This document shows, piece after piece, positions 47,300 to 60,257 of a DNA stretch of 64,000 nucleotides. Both the position numbers and the translations under genes were made by a program. The notes beneath the pieces are model-generated. The model was not told the origin of the DNA, did no database searches, and saw only the letters and a program-made list of their open reading frames with translations. Positions within the stretch are counted from its first letter, which is position 1; every line of letters begins with the position of its first letter. The stretch is from Siderastrea siderea (lineage: Eukaryota > Cnidaria > Anthozoa > Scleractinia > Rhizangiidae): positions 36,880,304 through 36,944,303 of the forward strand of contig OZ034971.1 in NCBI GenBank assembly GCA_964030785.1. Direction: 5' to 3'.

Positions 47300-50200
47300 C
47301 AACATTTGCGAGTTTCCAGGTCAATCTTGAAAGGTTGTCAGAACGCGTGTACGTTTCACTGAGTCAGTTGCCAGGAAACCGCGGAGCGAATGTAATCATA
47401 AACTCTTCAAACTTTTAACTCATTAAGTGAAATACGTTCGACTGGAAACTACCCTATCAACACGGAAAAGGTTGTTTTTCAAGAACAGACATGCACATTG
47501 AAAATCGTGGCCGGCATAAGGACGAACAACCCATTTAAAAAGTTATTATTAAGCTTAAACTTACTAAACATAAAACCAAAGTACTCAAACGTTAGGACAG
47601 GTTTAGTTGCCCTTGTATAAAAAATGAAAGAGAATACTTTGAAACACAATTTTTTTTGTTTAGCCTAATTACTTTCTTTTAATGGTTTGCATCGTACATG
47701 TAAACGTATGTGCTGGTTCGTCGGATATAAATGGTTTAATCATTTAGCGAAATCGTTCAGTGTGATCTCAGCTTTAACCAAAGCGAACGGTGCGCCGGCT
47801 TTTAAGCTTATCTTCATTTACGGCAGATGAAAAAGCAAAATTCCAGTTGAAGCCTTCACAATTTCTTGAATTAAAATATACCGAGCCTCAATAAACGAAT
47901 AGAAAAAACTGAAAAACGAAGTCATTAAAGTAAATATCGGCGTCAAAAGGCATTGTGGCGATCGCAATTTAAAAAATAAAACTGCTCTATGTAAAGTGAA
48001 TTCAGTAACAAACTCATGAACCGTCATGCTAAGCTACACAAAATTAAAACGAATACTCGCCTTTTTAAGGTATTGCAAGGCATTTAATTCCCCTCCTTGT
48101 TGGACTTTCCATTTACAACACACGTGAGAATTGTGAATTGACAATGAGCCATAAATAAAAAAATTCCCGAGTTCAACCGAGGTATGTTGTTTTTCAATTT
48201 TCATTCAATATGGTTTTCGCGCGGTTACCTTAAATTGACCGTGGACAGAGATAGGAAAATTCTGCCCGCTCCCGGAACCAATCAGAATGCAGGATTCGGA
48301 GGATACCGCCCGCTCTCACTGCGAAAAAAATAAACAATGAATCTGCACTTAAAAGAAAATGAGCTATTCATGGCTTTGTCGTGCTGCGAGTCAGTTCGAG
48401 TACAATACTTGATTAACGTGTACACGAGGGAATCAAAACAATGGACCTAAATTGAACATACAACACAACTAATTGAAAAGGAGATTAATATATAGATTTA
48501 GCCACGCCTAAAAGCGGAGCTCCACGTCTCTCTTTCATGCTAATTGGCCCGTAAAATACAGTAAATTTTAGTTGTGCAGTTATTCCCCAAGAGGTGAAAA
48601 ACAGCAAGGAAACATGCGGACCACTGAGAAAACTGTGAGTTGGCTAATTTTTTATCAAAGAGAAGACTTCAGTACGACTTCCACCGACAGCTCTTCTTGT
48701 AGCATTCTTTCGAAAGCTAGCTTATAGAGTTCAAGAAGAGTACCTGTAAAACTACAATTGCTAAAAAACCCACTTAAAGTCTTTTCCATGCAAATACACA
48801 TTTCTCACTGATTCCAATGCATCCCTCTAGCTGTTTAGTTCTGTTAACCATGAAACAATTCTCGATTTCTATCTTGCTAAAATAAATAATATTTTCCCGG
48901 CATCAAACCGTTTACTGACAAAAATTCTCCAAAAAATGTTTTCGGAAACTTTCAAGCACACGTATAATTATCAAGAGCAAATGGCACAAGTTTTTCAACG
49001 GCGAAGTATTAATCGGGCGCTTTCAAGAATACACCCTGAACTATTAAATTTTAGGAAGCTTTTAGAGTCTCATTTTAGACAAAATACATGTAGACTTAAA
49101 CCGAGAAATGCTTTGCTTATAGTTACTTAAATAAAGATTTCACTTCGATCTGTAACTAAGACACACTGAAATGGCTTAGCGGTTTAACAAAAAACAAAAC
49201 GAACACGAAAACATGCCACACTGAACTCACTCACTGAAACGGCGAGTCTAAGTTTAGACACTAAATTAGGAGAGAAATGTCATTCACTTCAAATGGAGAA
49301 ACTTAAAAATATAACAATATAAGGAAGAAAAATATTCCACAACTGAACAAAAAACATAAGGAACTTTACACTAAGACTATAAACTTAAAAATGACGACGG
49401 AGCGACTCTTCAGGTCTTGAATACTAAATAGATACGATAAATACGAATTAGTCAAAACAACCCAATATGCATCGCCGAAGAAAAACAACCTACATTGAAA
49501 CAAACAACACAGACTCAGTCTAGAATAGTCACGATTTCCACTTTTCGAATAAAATACAGTAGAATTCCTCTAAGAAAAATATTGAAAATTACGCACTAAA
49601 GTTCAAAAGGAAAGTGAGCTTAATGAAGCTTAACTTAACTGCAGCCTAAATATCAGATTGCTCACTAATGAAAATTCCTTTAATGCATAAACACAGAAAA
49701 AGGACAAGAAACCTTCAAAAACATGAAATGTCATTCACATACGAAGCATTCGTTTGCCTAGGAAAGCAAACTGCATTCAATTTTCCCCTGGAGTGAAGTT
49801 ACTCGCAAGCCAGCAATCGGGAACTACGAGCTATTTTTAAACAAGTTTTTAAAACATTTCAAGAAAATTACCGTAATTTACTAAACATGTAAAGTCGCTC
49901 AATTAAACAATTTTTACAATGTGAATCCACACTCAAATCTGTAATTTACTTTACCAGTGAACTAAACGAAAGTCGCCGGGTTCTTTCCAGATCTCCTTAG
50001 CTTTGAAAAAAAACAAAAAACAAGTATGTCCACGAACAAGGATTTCTTACCTTCAAGCTCTCCAGTATCTTCTACATGCGCCATCGAGATTATAGCAATC
50101 CTTTTCCTTTTCATGATGAACTGCTACAAGTCTTCATTCCAAGAATGTATTACAATTATCGTATTGAAAGTCGAGCGTACGAGGAACCAGCCGCCATATT

Positions 50201-50880
50201 GTTTACTTCAGCTACAAGAAAAAATGGCATTCCACCTCCCCCGGTCAGGCTGTCTTGGGACTCCCGTCACCCTCCCCCAGAGTCTGTACGGACGGACGGA
50301 CGTACGTTGACGTCAGAACCAAAATTTTTCGGATCAATGGGTTACCAAATTTTCTTACCCATGGTGCTCTGCGAGCTCCGTAAAAACAACAAAAAAAATA
50401 TGTACTTACCTATCTGACCCACACAGTAATAGCTCTCGGCTAGGATGACGACAATTTTTTGAAAAGTCACATAGGTCGGTGGTTTTTACTTGCCTATCAA
50501 AATATAGTCATGCAATTCGTGCGGAACCGGCGAAGTTTCTGTACTTTGTCACAATTTTCTTTATACTATTTGGTTTCACAATATTGTTTAATGTTTTCTT
50601 GTCACGAAAACCAGTGGTCTTACAACTTTTATTTGGCTCCTTCTAACATATAGTTACGTTATAGGTTTAAATTTTAAAATAGCTTTCCATTTTCTTCAAC
50701 TTATAAGTAGAATTTAGGTGTTTAATCCCTCTTAATTCTTTTCTAATAATAGTGACTGTGTTCGTTTTGAAATAAATCGTCTTGTTGCTGTTTACCGACA
50801 ACCCTGCGTTCCGTTTAGTTCAGTAAGCATGTCCACTAAACCATCGAACCTTGAAACAATGTTTTTGCTTTTTAGGAGAA
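47300..50880. other. no gene recognised
   Basis: AT-rich. Contains short open frames (48936-49130, 50026-50417) without recognisable domains or convincing splice context. A GC-richer patch at 50160-50310 on the minus strand reads ATGGCGGCTGGTTCCTCG but stops after about 13 codons, so it is not called. Confidence 0.5.
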
Positions 50881-51029
50881 CTTACAATTTTATTGCGGAA
50901 CCACCTCAGGCTCAGGAACTCCAGAGAACCCCAAGTTAAAAAAAAGGGTTTGAATGTAATACAAACGATTTAACAGGGAAAATAGGAAGTCAAAACAAAT
51001 AGAATTAAGAAAAAAACGCAAACGACAAC

Positions 51030-51125
51030 CAAAGAATAAGAGTATCAAGAAGAAAAAGAAGAAGAACAACAACAATAACAACAAGAACAACAAGAACAGC
51101 AACAACGACAACAGCAACAACCACA
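51030..51125 (+). repeat. A/C-rich low-complexity tract
   Basis: Repeated AAC, AAG and CAACAA triplets downstream of galaxin-like copy C. Confidence 0.8.
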
Positions 51126-51180
51126 ATAAGACTAAAGATAAAATATAAAGGCGCAAAGCAGTTTCAAATGCGTCTTAAAC

Positions 51181-51186
51181 TTTATT
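51181..51186 (-). terminator. poly(A) signal of galaxin-like copy C
   Basis: AATAAA on the minus strand, about 145 bases past the stop, in the context shared with copies A and B. Confidence 0.65.
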
Positions 51187-51328
51187 GCCAAATTCAACTG
51201 TCACCTTAAGCAAGCGTTGCCCTTATAATTATTATTTTAACAGCATTAAAACAGTTCTTACTCGATCTTACACTAAATGTCGTCGTGTTCGGTTTGGTCC
51301 TCGCATGGAACTTTTTCCTTGCGGAACT

Positions 51329-53378
51329 CTAGCGGCATGGCTCTCCTACCGAGCCTAGCCTCGTAGGGTTCCGACTGCAGCATTCCTTAGTCAAGGCGTC
51401 ATAAACAGATTTTCCACAGCATCTAAAGGTGGCTTTTCTGCGCCCTCGTAATTCACCACCGCAGCACAGTTGCCTGTCAGGGTCATAAGATTGCACTCTG
51501 CAGCACTTTGCGTTGCTTACCACTCTCTCGACAACGGCGCCTTTGCAGCACATAAACCTGGATGGATCATCAATTCTTAGTACGCCACACTTCTTCCCTT
51601 TATTCTTTGAATTAGGTCGTCGGCCTCTTGAATTCCTTCCTCCTCTTCGATTTCTGGACCCACCTCGCCGACCTCTTGAATTCCTTCCTCCTCTTCGATT
51701 TCTGGACCCACGTCTCCGACCTCTTGAATTCCTTCTTCCTGCTCGGTTTCTGGACCCACGTCGCCGACCTACTGAGTTCCCTCCTCCTCGTCGACCACTG
51801 GATCTGCCTTTCCCCCTGCCTCGATTCCTTCGGCTCTTCCTTGGTCTGGATCTACCGCTACGATTCCGTCGTCCTCGACCTCCCCTGGAACTACGTCTAC
51901 CGCGCCGCCCTGGTCTTCCACGTCCTTGTCGGCGCCTTCGCCGCTGAGGATCTTCAACTTCAAACTCGTTTAATCCTGGCGTTAGAATGAGTTGTGTTAG
52001 TAGGTCCAACATTCATGAGTCCCATGCTTAGGGGAAGTTAAATTACCTTTTTTATTTACTGTCGACTGTTTTAACTGGCCTGCTTGGTGGAGAAATTGTG
52101 CATTAAACTTACAGCCCCTACTCTGAACTGAAGTTTTTACAAACTGTTGCACTCAAAAAGGAATGATAACTTGAATTTCTTTACTTAAGAAATTAAGCAT
52201 TTTTCAATGTTTGTAGAAGAAAGCGAAATTGCCTGACACTATGTTCGCATTTCTCTTATCACCTTACATTAATTCTTGTTTCACTGATCAAAGTAACATC
52301 GCATCCAGATTAAAGAGAATTCGGCCCGCAAGAGCAACGCCTCTTACTCGTGAAAACTAGGAAACGTACGTCTTGTGACAATTTCTGACTTTGACAATAG
52401 TTAACCCAGTTAACAGACTGTAAGGATTTCAGCAAATGACAGACTACAATGTTTTTCCTGTGACCTGTAGAAAATCACAAAACTTTAAAAAACCTTTTAT
52501 GTACTAAGTGAACAGCGTTGCATGTGTGGCGTAGTTTCTTTTTGTTTTACCTCTAAGCTTTCGTTACACTTGTCTTTGGTGTTGTTTTCTTTCTTTACCT
52601 TTTTTTGCAATTTATTCTGTGTTTGCACTTCCTTTCTCTATACGATCCGCGAAGCACTGTAGCTATCTTTGGAAATGAAAGAGTGGCTTTCAATGGACCA
52701 CTTTGACTTGAGGAAATTTATTTTACTTAGCTTGTATTGTCTCATGTGACACGCACCTTCAAGTTCGTCGCTCTCATCTTTCCCCTCAACCAAATCTTCG
52801 TCCTCAATCACATCGTTCGTTTCTTCAGCTCCGACAGAACTTGTATCATCTTTCAGTTCCATGGCAGTATCTTCAGGTAAATCGCTGTCTTCTTCGTCGT
52901 CATCGTCTTCCTCAAGGTCGTTGTCGTCTTCATCATCAAGGTTGTCACTGTCATCGTCAGCCCAATCATCCATTTCTTCAATTTCAGCAGCATGTGCGTC
53001 ATCTCGGTCCATCGTTGCTTCTGAATCGAAAGTACTATCATCCTCATCGTCCTCATCGTCCTCATCGTTATCTTCGGCCCAGTGGTTCTTCTCTAAGGGT
53101 AAAATCCCCTCATCTTTAGGCAAATTCGTCATTTCTTCAATTTCCACAGGTTCTGCTTCATTTCGCGGCTTCAACGCTTCTGTTTCTTTGGGGAAATAAG
53201 CACCGAGTCCACCATCTATCTCCAAGACTTCTGTTTCTTCAGTGCTAACAGGTTTTGAGCTGACATCTTCCACTTTCAATGCTACTTCTTCTGAAAATGC
53301 AGCACAACTGCAAAAAGCGAAGAACAGCGAGGTGAAGAGAACAACAGAAAAACGAAAAGACATCCCTGCCTTTGGCAT
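51329..53378 (-). CDS. galaxin-like secreted matrix protein, copy C
   Basis: Exon 1 is 53378-52757 and exon 2 is 51975-51329, giving 422 aa. The donor is GAAG|GTGCGT, the acceptor ACGCCAG|GA with a TACTAAC branch site, and the junction is phase 1. The signal peptide is 1-27 (MPKAGMSFRFSVVLFTSLFF...). The Asp/Glu-rich region is 28-207, with two modules headed by HWAEDND and DWADDD. The Arg/Gly/Ser-rich region is 216-335 and contains a 16-residue repeat (RNSRGRRGGSRNRRGG type). Galaxin Cys pairs fall at 350-351, 365-366, 378-379, 393-394 and 406-407, with single Cys at 337 and 421. Its order of domains, splice phase and promoter match copy A, so it is an intact paralogue in the same orientation. 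Its intron is short (781 bp against 3.5 kb in A). A secreted role in the skeletal organic matrix is inferred from galaxin homology. Both acidic and basic blocks are present in one chain, which could self-associate. Confidence 0.87.
51625..51768 (-). repeat. coding 48-bp minisatellite in copy C exon 2
   Basis: Three 48-bp units begin at 51625, 51673 and 51721, with a degenerate fourth. They encode 16 residues each of the Arg/Gly/Ser domain. The near-identity of the units points to recent slippage or unequal exchange. Confidence 0.85.
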
Positions 53379-53462
53379 GCTTTGTATGGAACTATATTTT
53401 CGGTTAGCCTGAGTTCAGCTACCAACCGAAAAATTGTGGCTTCTCCTCTGCAATGGCACGGG

Positions 53463-53470
53463 TATTTAAA
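53463..53470 (-). promoter_or_regulatory. TATA-like box of galaxin-like copy C
   Basis: TTTAAATA on the minus strand, about 88 bases before the ATG. It matches copy A in sequence and spacing. Both are followed by a conserved leader (TTGCAGA.GAGAA.CCACAATTTTT type) and CCATACAAAGCATG at the start. Confidence 0.65.
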
Positions 53471-53559
53471 CTTTTTGAGCCACTTAAAACTGCCTTGTAA
53501 TATTAATTATGGAACACTGAAGAAGCGATATCGCTCGATATAGAGCCACATACACGTAC

Positions 53560-56500
53560 GTAGTTCAAACGTCTTAAGGTTTTTGAGTGTCACTCAGTAG
53601 TTCTTTTTTTGGACCAGGTCGAAGTGCAATGTCGCGCTAGGATATTCGTGTTAAAAACACCAATGCTATGGGAGCAACATCAGTAACCACAAAAACAACT
53701 TTCAACTCTTAGCTGGTTCAGTATAAAACACAAAAAAATGAGCTGGCTAACGTATTTAGTTTCCGCCGGCCTACTTCTAAAGCGCAAGTGGATACGCATA
53801 AATTCTTTGAAATTCATATTTTGAAATAATATGTATCAATGTGCTTGAAATCTGCAATACGCGTAAGTTTCAAGAAGTTTATTGAGTTATCAGATGCTAA
53901 AAAAACTGCGATTCTATTTTAGTATCTACCAGTTTCTAAATGTAGTTGTCTTGCAAGGCTTGCCACTTCTCTTAGGATATCTCTCTTCTATATTAGTACA
54001 TCCTTTAAACAAGTGCTGCTAATAATTATCATTTTTTGTACACCTGATTAAATTGTAGAACGTACAACATCAACGACAAACTGGCGGCAAACTAGTTTGA
54101 CCTTCCCTGATGGTTGAAATGTCAGTTTCAAAGGCCACGTTTTAATAATTGTTTGAATTCATGTCAAAAAAATGTTTAAACAGAGTTTCTTGCATAATGG
54201 ACACTTTCAGAAGGTGACTTGGGATTTCATTCAGTGTTGTCAATGTGTTTTGGCAGTATCAGTTTGAGTCCCTCTGGTATTGTAGCCTTTAACTTTTATC
54301 TAGTTAATTAAAAAAAATAATAATATAAAAGCAAAACAAAAACAGCAGTTGCTATTTCAATTTTTGCCGGCCTACTTATACAGTTTCCTAAGTACGATTA
54401 TAAATCTGTTCAACCGATTTGCTTTGAAAGCGATATCCTAAAGCTAGTATTAATTCGTCTCTTATTTTTGCAATGCGGTTAAGTTCAAGTTTTTGTTTTA
54501 TATTCTATAGTGCAAGTGGATACGCAAATTGTGGTGTCAAATGATGTTCTCCTAATTTGCAATACACTTAAGTTTCAAGAAGTTTATCGAGTTAATAGGT
54601 GCTCTTCAGTGTCCGAAAAAAACTGCGATTCTATTTTAGTATTTATCAGTTGTAAATATACTTGCTTGCAAGGCTGATCGCTACAATTACGATATCTATC
54701 TTCTATATTGGTACCTCATTTTAAACAAGTGCAGCCGATAATTATTATTTTTACGCACATAATTTATTTGCATAAACTACAACATCAAGAACAAACTGGC
54801 GGCAAATTAGGGGCTCTATTTCAAGGGTAAAAAGGAATAACAAGTTTATGTAAATTAAAGGAGATGATAACACAGAACGTGGACGCATGTCAAATGAAAT
54901 CATTTAAAAACAACCATAAAATAGCTTGTGAAATGTTTCCTGTAATGGTTGCTGTAACTTTGACCAAAAACACGCGAAACACGCCATAGAAAACTTTGAC
55001 TTCGCTGGTTGGAACGAGGTTAAAAAAGCGAATCTAGCTTATGAATGGTTTAAGTTTACGTTGAAAACGAGTTTAAACAGACTATCATGTAATGGGCCCT
55101 TTTAGAAAGTGACATGTAGATATATATTTTCTCAGTATTTGTTTGAGTCTCTCTAGTGTTGTAGCTTTCCACCTTTAGCCGGTTATCATAAAATAATATT
55201 AATAAGAACAAAAATAAAAAGTTATTATTTCCATTTTGTCGTTCTACTTGACGTATACAAATAAGGGGATTATTTTCTAAAGCAGCTGTGGTTCCGCTTC
55301 GGGTTTATTAACTGAGTTGATAAGATAGATTGGCCACCGTTAAAAGATTGAACGACTTACAGTTTTCTAAATGCTGTTTTATCCACTGAAATTTCATCAA
55401 TCCCCATGCACAGCCCAACAGCTACCTTCATACATTAAGCAATCGACTAAGTTGAGAGACTTGCACGAAGCTGAGGACAAGCAAGTGTAATTACTGCTTA
55501 TCTTAAGGCTTTATTTATTTATTTATTTATTTATTTATCTATTTATTTGTGTAGTCTTATTATTGTATTTTAATTTTTAAATTTTACATTCCTAAAGTAT
55601 TGTTTTAATCATTGTAAGTTTTGTATTTCACGTTTTTTTTCCGTCCTGAGCCTCTGGCTCGGATATGCGGGGCAACCCCATCCCACACATTGACGTTAAT
55701 AAATAGATTGTTGTTGTTGTTGATTGTTGAACTGAATACACAAATTGTCTTTTAAAAGTCGTATTTTGAAGGTTGTGTCAATCAAGAAGAATACTGGATT
55801 AATAAGTGCCCATCAAAGTTTGGCAAAAGATAGAAAAAAATTCCATTCTATTTTTGTAACCCTCAATTTCGATATCTAATGAATCTCGGAAGGCTTAGGT
55901 ACTAAGTGTATATTATTCCTTTACTTCAAATGCACCCTGAACCCAGCAAGCGATATTCGCAATTTTGACAGTTGTAGGTAATTTGACTTTTCTCTGCACT
56001 TCTGGGGGAATGAAGAAACCATTCTTTCATTCCCGCTACAAATTAATTTGCTGCAATGTAAACAGACTGGCAGATGTTGTCACGTCTAAGAATTCAAAGT
56101 AACTTGAACATGAATTTGACGTCAATGCGTATTTTAAGCTTGCCGGCTTTGCATGTTTTAATTCCTCTATAGTATAGTACCTTTCTACTATTAGCTTGTT
56201 ATTAAAAAACCTGACCTCCTTATCTCGTTTTCTTTTTTGTTCGGTCTACATGTACATTTTAGGTACGATTTGTTTTCCCAATGAAAGCGATGACCTGAAG
56301 TATATATATCAGTTTGCTTTTAATATTTGCAGTGCACTCAAGTTCAAGAATCCTATTAAGTTAATAACATAAGGCCACTTCAGTGTCCAGAAAAGAAAAA
56401 TAACTCACAACAACAAGCTAAAAAAGCTACAATTCTGTTTTAGCATCTCTGAATTTATAAATAGAGGCTTATCAATCTCATCATTTAAGTCAAAAGAACT

Positions 56501-57100
56501 CTGAATTCAGCAATTTGTACTACTTAAGAATCTTTGAGTTCCCTCAGCATTGTCGCGAAATAAACAAAGCATTTATTCCACTCTCCCTGCAAAATTTGTG
56601 CTGTACAGAATTGTAAATAACATGTTGTGTACCTAGATAAACAGGGCCTCCCCCACTAAACAATTTTATTTGTCTGATTCTTTGTAACAATGGCACCTAG
56701 GTTAAGCCGATGTTGCGCTTCTACATTGGTGCTTCATTTAACCATGTATTTAAAACGAAGCTGATAATAAAGATGCATTTTGACAAGGTTTGTCGCAATC
56801 TAAAGTAAAATATGCACAGATATACTACCAGGAATACACAAAGATGCGAACAGCTCATCTTCTTACTGGTATTTGTGGATATTTTACGCCAGATGAGACT
56901 AACCCTGTACAAATGAGACTTTTGTCTTTTTCTTTAGCAGGCTTGGTGAACTCGAAACAGGACTATTCAAATAAAACAAAAACAACAACAAAATGAAAAT
57001 TTAAAAAGACTGCATGCAATCGACACTTTCATCGGAAAAGGACTTTTTCTTGAGAGCATTTGTTTGAGTCCGTCTAGTACTGTGACGCTTTAAAAAAGTC
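53560..57100 (-). repeat. upstream region of copy C with at least four diverged repeat units
   Basis: 53655-53735 is the module AACACCAATGCTATGGG ... CAACTCTTAGCTGGTT, shared with A and B. Units follow at about 53.88-54.36, 54.50-55.23, 55.74-56.24 and 56.28-57.10 kb. Each recalls the order found upstream of A: AAGTTTCAAGAAGTTTAT, TTGCAAGGC, CTTCTATATTGGTAC, AACAAACTGGCGGCAAA, GTAATGG..., TTTGAGTC. They are non-coding. The arrangement is a tandem family of long upstream repeats that travels with the galaxin-like genes. Confidence 0.7.
55505..55730 (+). mobile_element. non-LTR retroelement 3' end with (TTG)n tail
   Basis: A TTTA repeat is followed by CCTGAGCCTCTGGCTCGGAT, GCGGGGCAACCCCATCCC, TTAATAAATAGA and a TTG run. 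This pattern is the 3' untranslated end of a truncated LINE. It is inserted among the upstream repeat units of copy C. Confidence 0.6.
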
Positions 57101-57767
57101 CTCTATATCGGGCCTTTCAGTTCCTTATCCTCTATCGATACTGATCTTATTGTACCAAAAGAGTGTTAGTGAGACAAAAATGATTTCAAGCAACCTTTGA
57201 CTTTTTTACTTCGTTAATCCTTGCAGTTCTTTCAGAGACTTACACGAGCTGTCGTGTTTCTCACTCACATTTTTAACGACTAGAAAAAACATTGATTTAT
57301 GTAGCGCTAGATTTAAGGACGTTCACGCCCAAAATCTTCCCACGTTCAAATTTTTTCCAAACTCACCAACTCATGTCAGAAAAGCAAAACAATTGGGGGG
57401 GGGGGGGGGTCACTGTGCTCATTTCGGAGATAAAGCGTATTGGAAATGTTGCGTTTTTAGACGTTTTGGTTATGTATTTATTTCATCGCAAATAGGCCTA
57501 TTTAGTATATTTTTGCAGGTATTAATCGTTTCTTCAGGTAAAATTAGCCTCACAGAAGGATAATTGTAAGTCATATATACCTGCATTCGTAGAAAAATTC
57601 GATCGTGTTTGAGTAGAAATAGCACTAAAATTAAAACTTCTCACGTTCAGAATTTTTTCTTTTTGGACAAAACGCAGAGAACAGTAAAGGAAGTGATTTA
57701 TCGAAAAACAGAATAGGGTCACCGTGCATTTAAGAGAGTTAAGTACGTTTATAGATACAAAAATACC

Positions 57768-57776
57768 CACCACCAC
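57768..57776. repeat. 9-bp target-site duplication, left
   Basis: CACCACCAC, repeated directly at 62838-62846, flanks the Mutator-like element exactly. Confidence 0.8.
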
Positions 57777-58279
57777 GGTTGTGCCTAAATAATACCGTCC
57801 AGAAGGACAGCCGAGTAGTACTAGGAACGACTTTCCGATTCGGTTGGCTTTCGGAAAATTCTCGGCAAATATTCAATATGGCGGACTAAGCATTCAAAGC
57901 AGGCATTAAAGAGGCCGAGAAAGAAGGTTTTTACTGTACACTTCACCCCATTAATGTAGAGTGCTTGTTTAAACATGAAATTGGCGTCGAACTGTTCAAT
58001 GTCTTCGAAAAAACCTTCTGTTAGCCGACGCTAAATTAGCTCAAGTACTCCAAATAAAGAAACTGAAACAGTAATTATTATAAGCTTGTTAGGATCTTGT
58101 AAGAATTGAAATGTTTATTTAAAAACCATGTTTTTGCGATTGAGACATTGTCTTAGAAATAATCGATCCTTTGTCACAAGTCTATCCCGTTTAATGTATA
58201 TCTAGGTTGCCTTGTCCCTCTGGTCGGTATTACCCTAAGAAGTAATACCGCCCAGGGGGACATACAGACATATGAGCTT

Positions 58280-58341
58280 GAATGAATGAATGAATAACTT
58301 TATTAAAGTGTCAGGGTTGGTAGTTAGCTTGTATTTAGCTT
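58280..58341 (-). mobile_element. short retroelement tail inserted in the left MULE arm only
   Basis: The AATGAATGAATAACTTTATT tail is absent at the matching position of the right arm. It is flanked by AGCTT on both sides (58275-58279 and 58337-58341). It is therefore younger than the formation of the inverted arms. Confidence 0.65.
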
Positions 58342-58629
58342 CTTATATATCATACTTTGAATATTTTTTTCAAATCATTGCAGGCCTTGCTGATAAGGTA
58401 TAATGGTAACTCGGAAAACTTGACTTATCGTAAATATGTTTAAACTTAGTGATCTTGCATTCACCTTTTGGGGGGGGGGGGGGGTTGCAAGCTGTGTATA
58501 TGCATATTCTGCTTTCATCTACTTTCTACTTTCCACCTGGATTTCTATTATACAGTTTCTTTCAGATTATGCTGTTTACAGGTTTCTACTATAGCTCTGA
58601 TAGCTTAACATAAATATTTTCAGACTTAG

Positions 58630-59150
58630 TAGTCCTTGTCCCTTTCACTGGTATTACATCAAACGATTGTACCATCTGTGAAAGGACAAACTGTGTGCTA
58701 ACGAGCATTCACAGCTCACATTTCGTTAATGTTATAAAAGATATTGGTCTTGTCCCTTTGAACCATATTACCTAAGTAAATAGTACTGTAGTACCGCCTA
58801 GATGGACACATGGCTATGCAGCTTGCATGTTGTAGATATTCTCATGCTTAGTAGTCTTGTCCTTTTGGCACGTATTACCCAAAGAGATAGGACCATCTGG
58901 GGGACAAACTGTTTCTATTCATGAGTATTCAGCTCACATTTCATAAATATCTTCAGACTTAGTGGTCTTGTCCCTTTGAATGGTATTACCTAAGAAAATA
59001 GTACCACCTAGAAGGACACATGCATGCAGACTATTCAGCAGGCATGTTGTAGATATTCTCATGCTTAGTAGTCTTGTCCCTTTGGCTGGTATTACCTAAG
59101 AAGGACACACGGGTATTCAGCTCGCATGTCACCAAACGAGAGCCTGCTCG
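58630..59150 (+). repeat. tandem sub-repeat of about 108 bp in MULE arm
   Basis: The phrase CTTGTCCCTTTG..GGTATTACC recurs at about 58640, 58750, 58857, 58970 and 59075. Each is followed by ATAGTACCACCTAGAAGGAC-type text and TGTAGATATTCTCATGCTTA. The mirrored copies lie at about 61600-62130. Confidence 0.75.
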
Positions 59151-60257
59151 CCCGCTATCATGCTTAGTGGTCTTGTACCATCCATCCTAGATTGAGAAAA
59201 CTCCCACAAAGGTGAATGCGTTAACAGGGGTATCAGCTAAGGGCTATTTGTTAATTCATAAATTCTTGTACAAGCAAAATTGAAATATTGTGAATGGAAT
59301 AAAGTTATTGTTTGAAAATTAGATTCATTGTTCTGTGTCATTGATGTAGTATTTCATTACAGGAATTGTCCGTTTCCCTTCCATGGAAGGTTTTTTTTTG
59401 GGGGGGGGGGTAGGGTTGAGACACCTCCCCTCACCCCACCCCTTGAGAGATTTTAAAACTTTGTATTTTGAGACCTCCACCCACCTCCAAATTTCCGAGA
59501 ACATTCCGTGGGGGAGGTATGGTTATTTTCTGGAACAACACAATTATATTTTTTTGTAGTAATATTAATGGAACTGTTTCTCCCTCTGCCCGTGAAGGAG
59601 GCAATTAAGGCCATTGGAAGGAAAACAAACATTAATTTTAATTAATTCTTTCTTTTTAATTTTTTAGTTAATTTTGTTTTTCATTCGGAGATACTAGCAG
59701 GAATTGCAACTGTACAAATCCAAATGTGTAAATAAAGTTTATGTATGTATGTAATTGTTTCAAATGTAATAAAAATGAGTTATTGTTGATTGTTTGCCTT
59801 TTTCTAGTTTGTTTTTCATTTTCACAATGACAAGGGAATAGTAACTGTAATCAACTTGTTCACCATCTATTGAAGAAAAAACCCGCTCGTAACTGAAAGG
59901 GACTCCTCAAGGAACGATGTGGTGCTTATTTTGGTTAAGGGCGGTAAAAAAGAGACACAGAAGACGAAAGCAGAGCAGTTTGGTATATAAAACATATTTA
60001 CCAAAAAAATTGTCGTTTTAACATCCATTAAATTATTTAATCAATTTCTTTACTTTATCAAGATGGGTGATGACTACAACAAGTTCTAATTTTTAGAATG
60101 ATTACTGAATGGCATTGTTAATGTGATTGTGTTAATTTTAACATTGCCATGGTTTTTCGAACCCTGAGTCTTCAGACATATGTGCTTGTTCCCGCAGTAA
60201 AATTGGCGGGAAAAACGACCGTTTCAAAGTAGGACTTTCCAATATTCTTAGCTTTCC

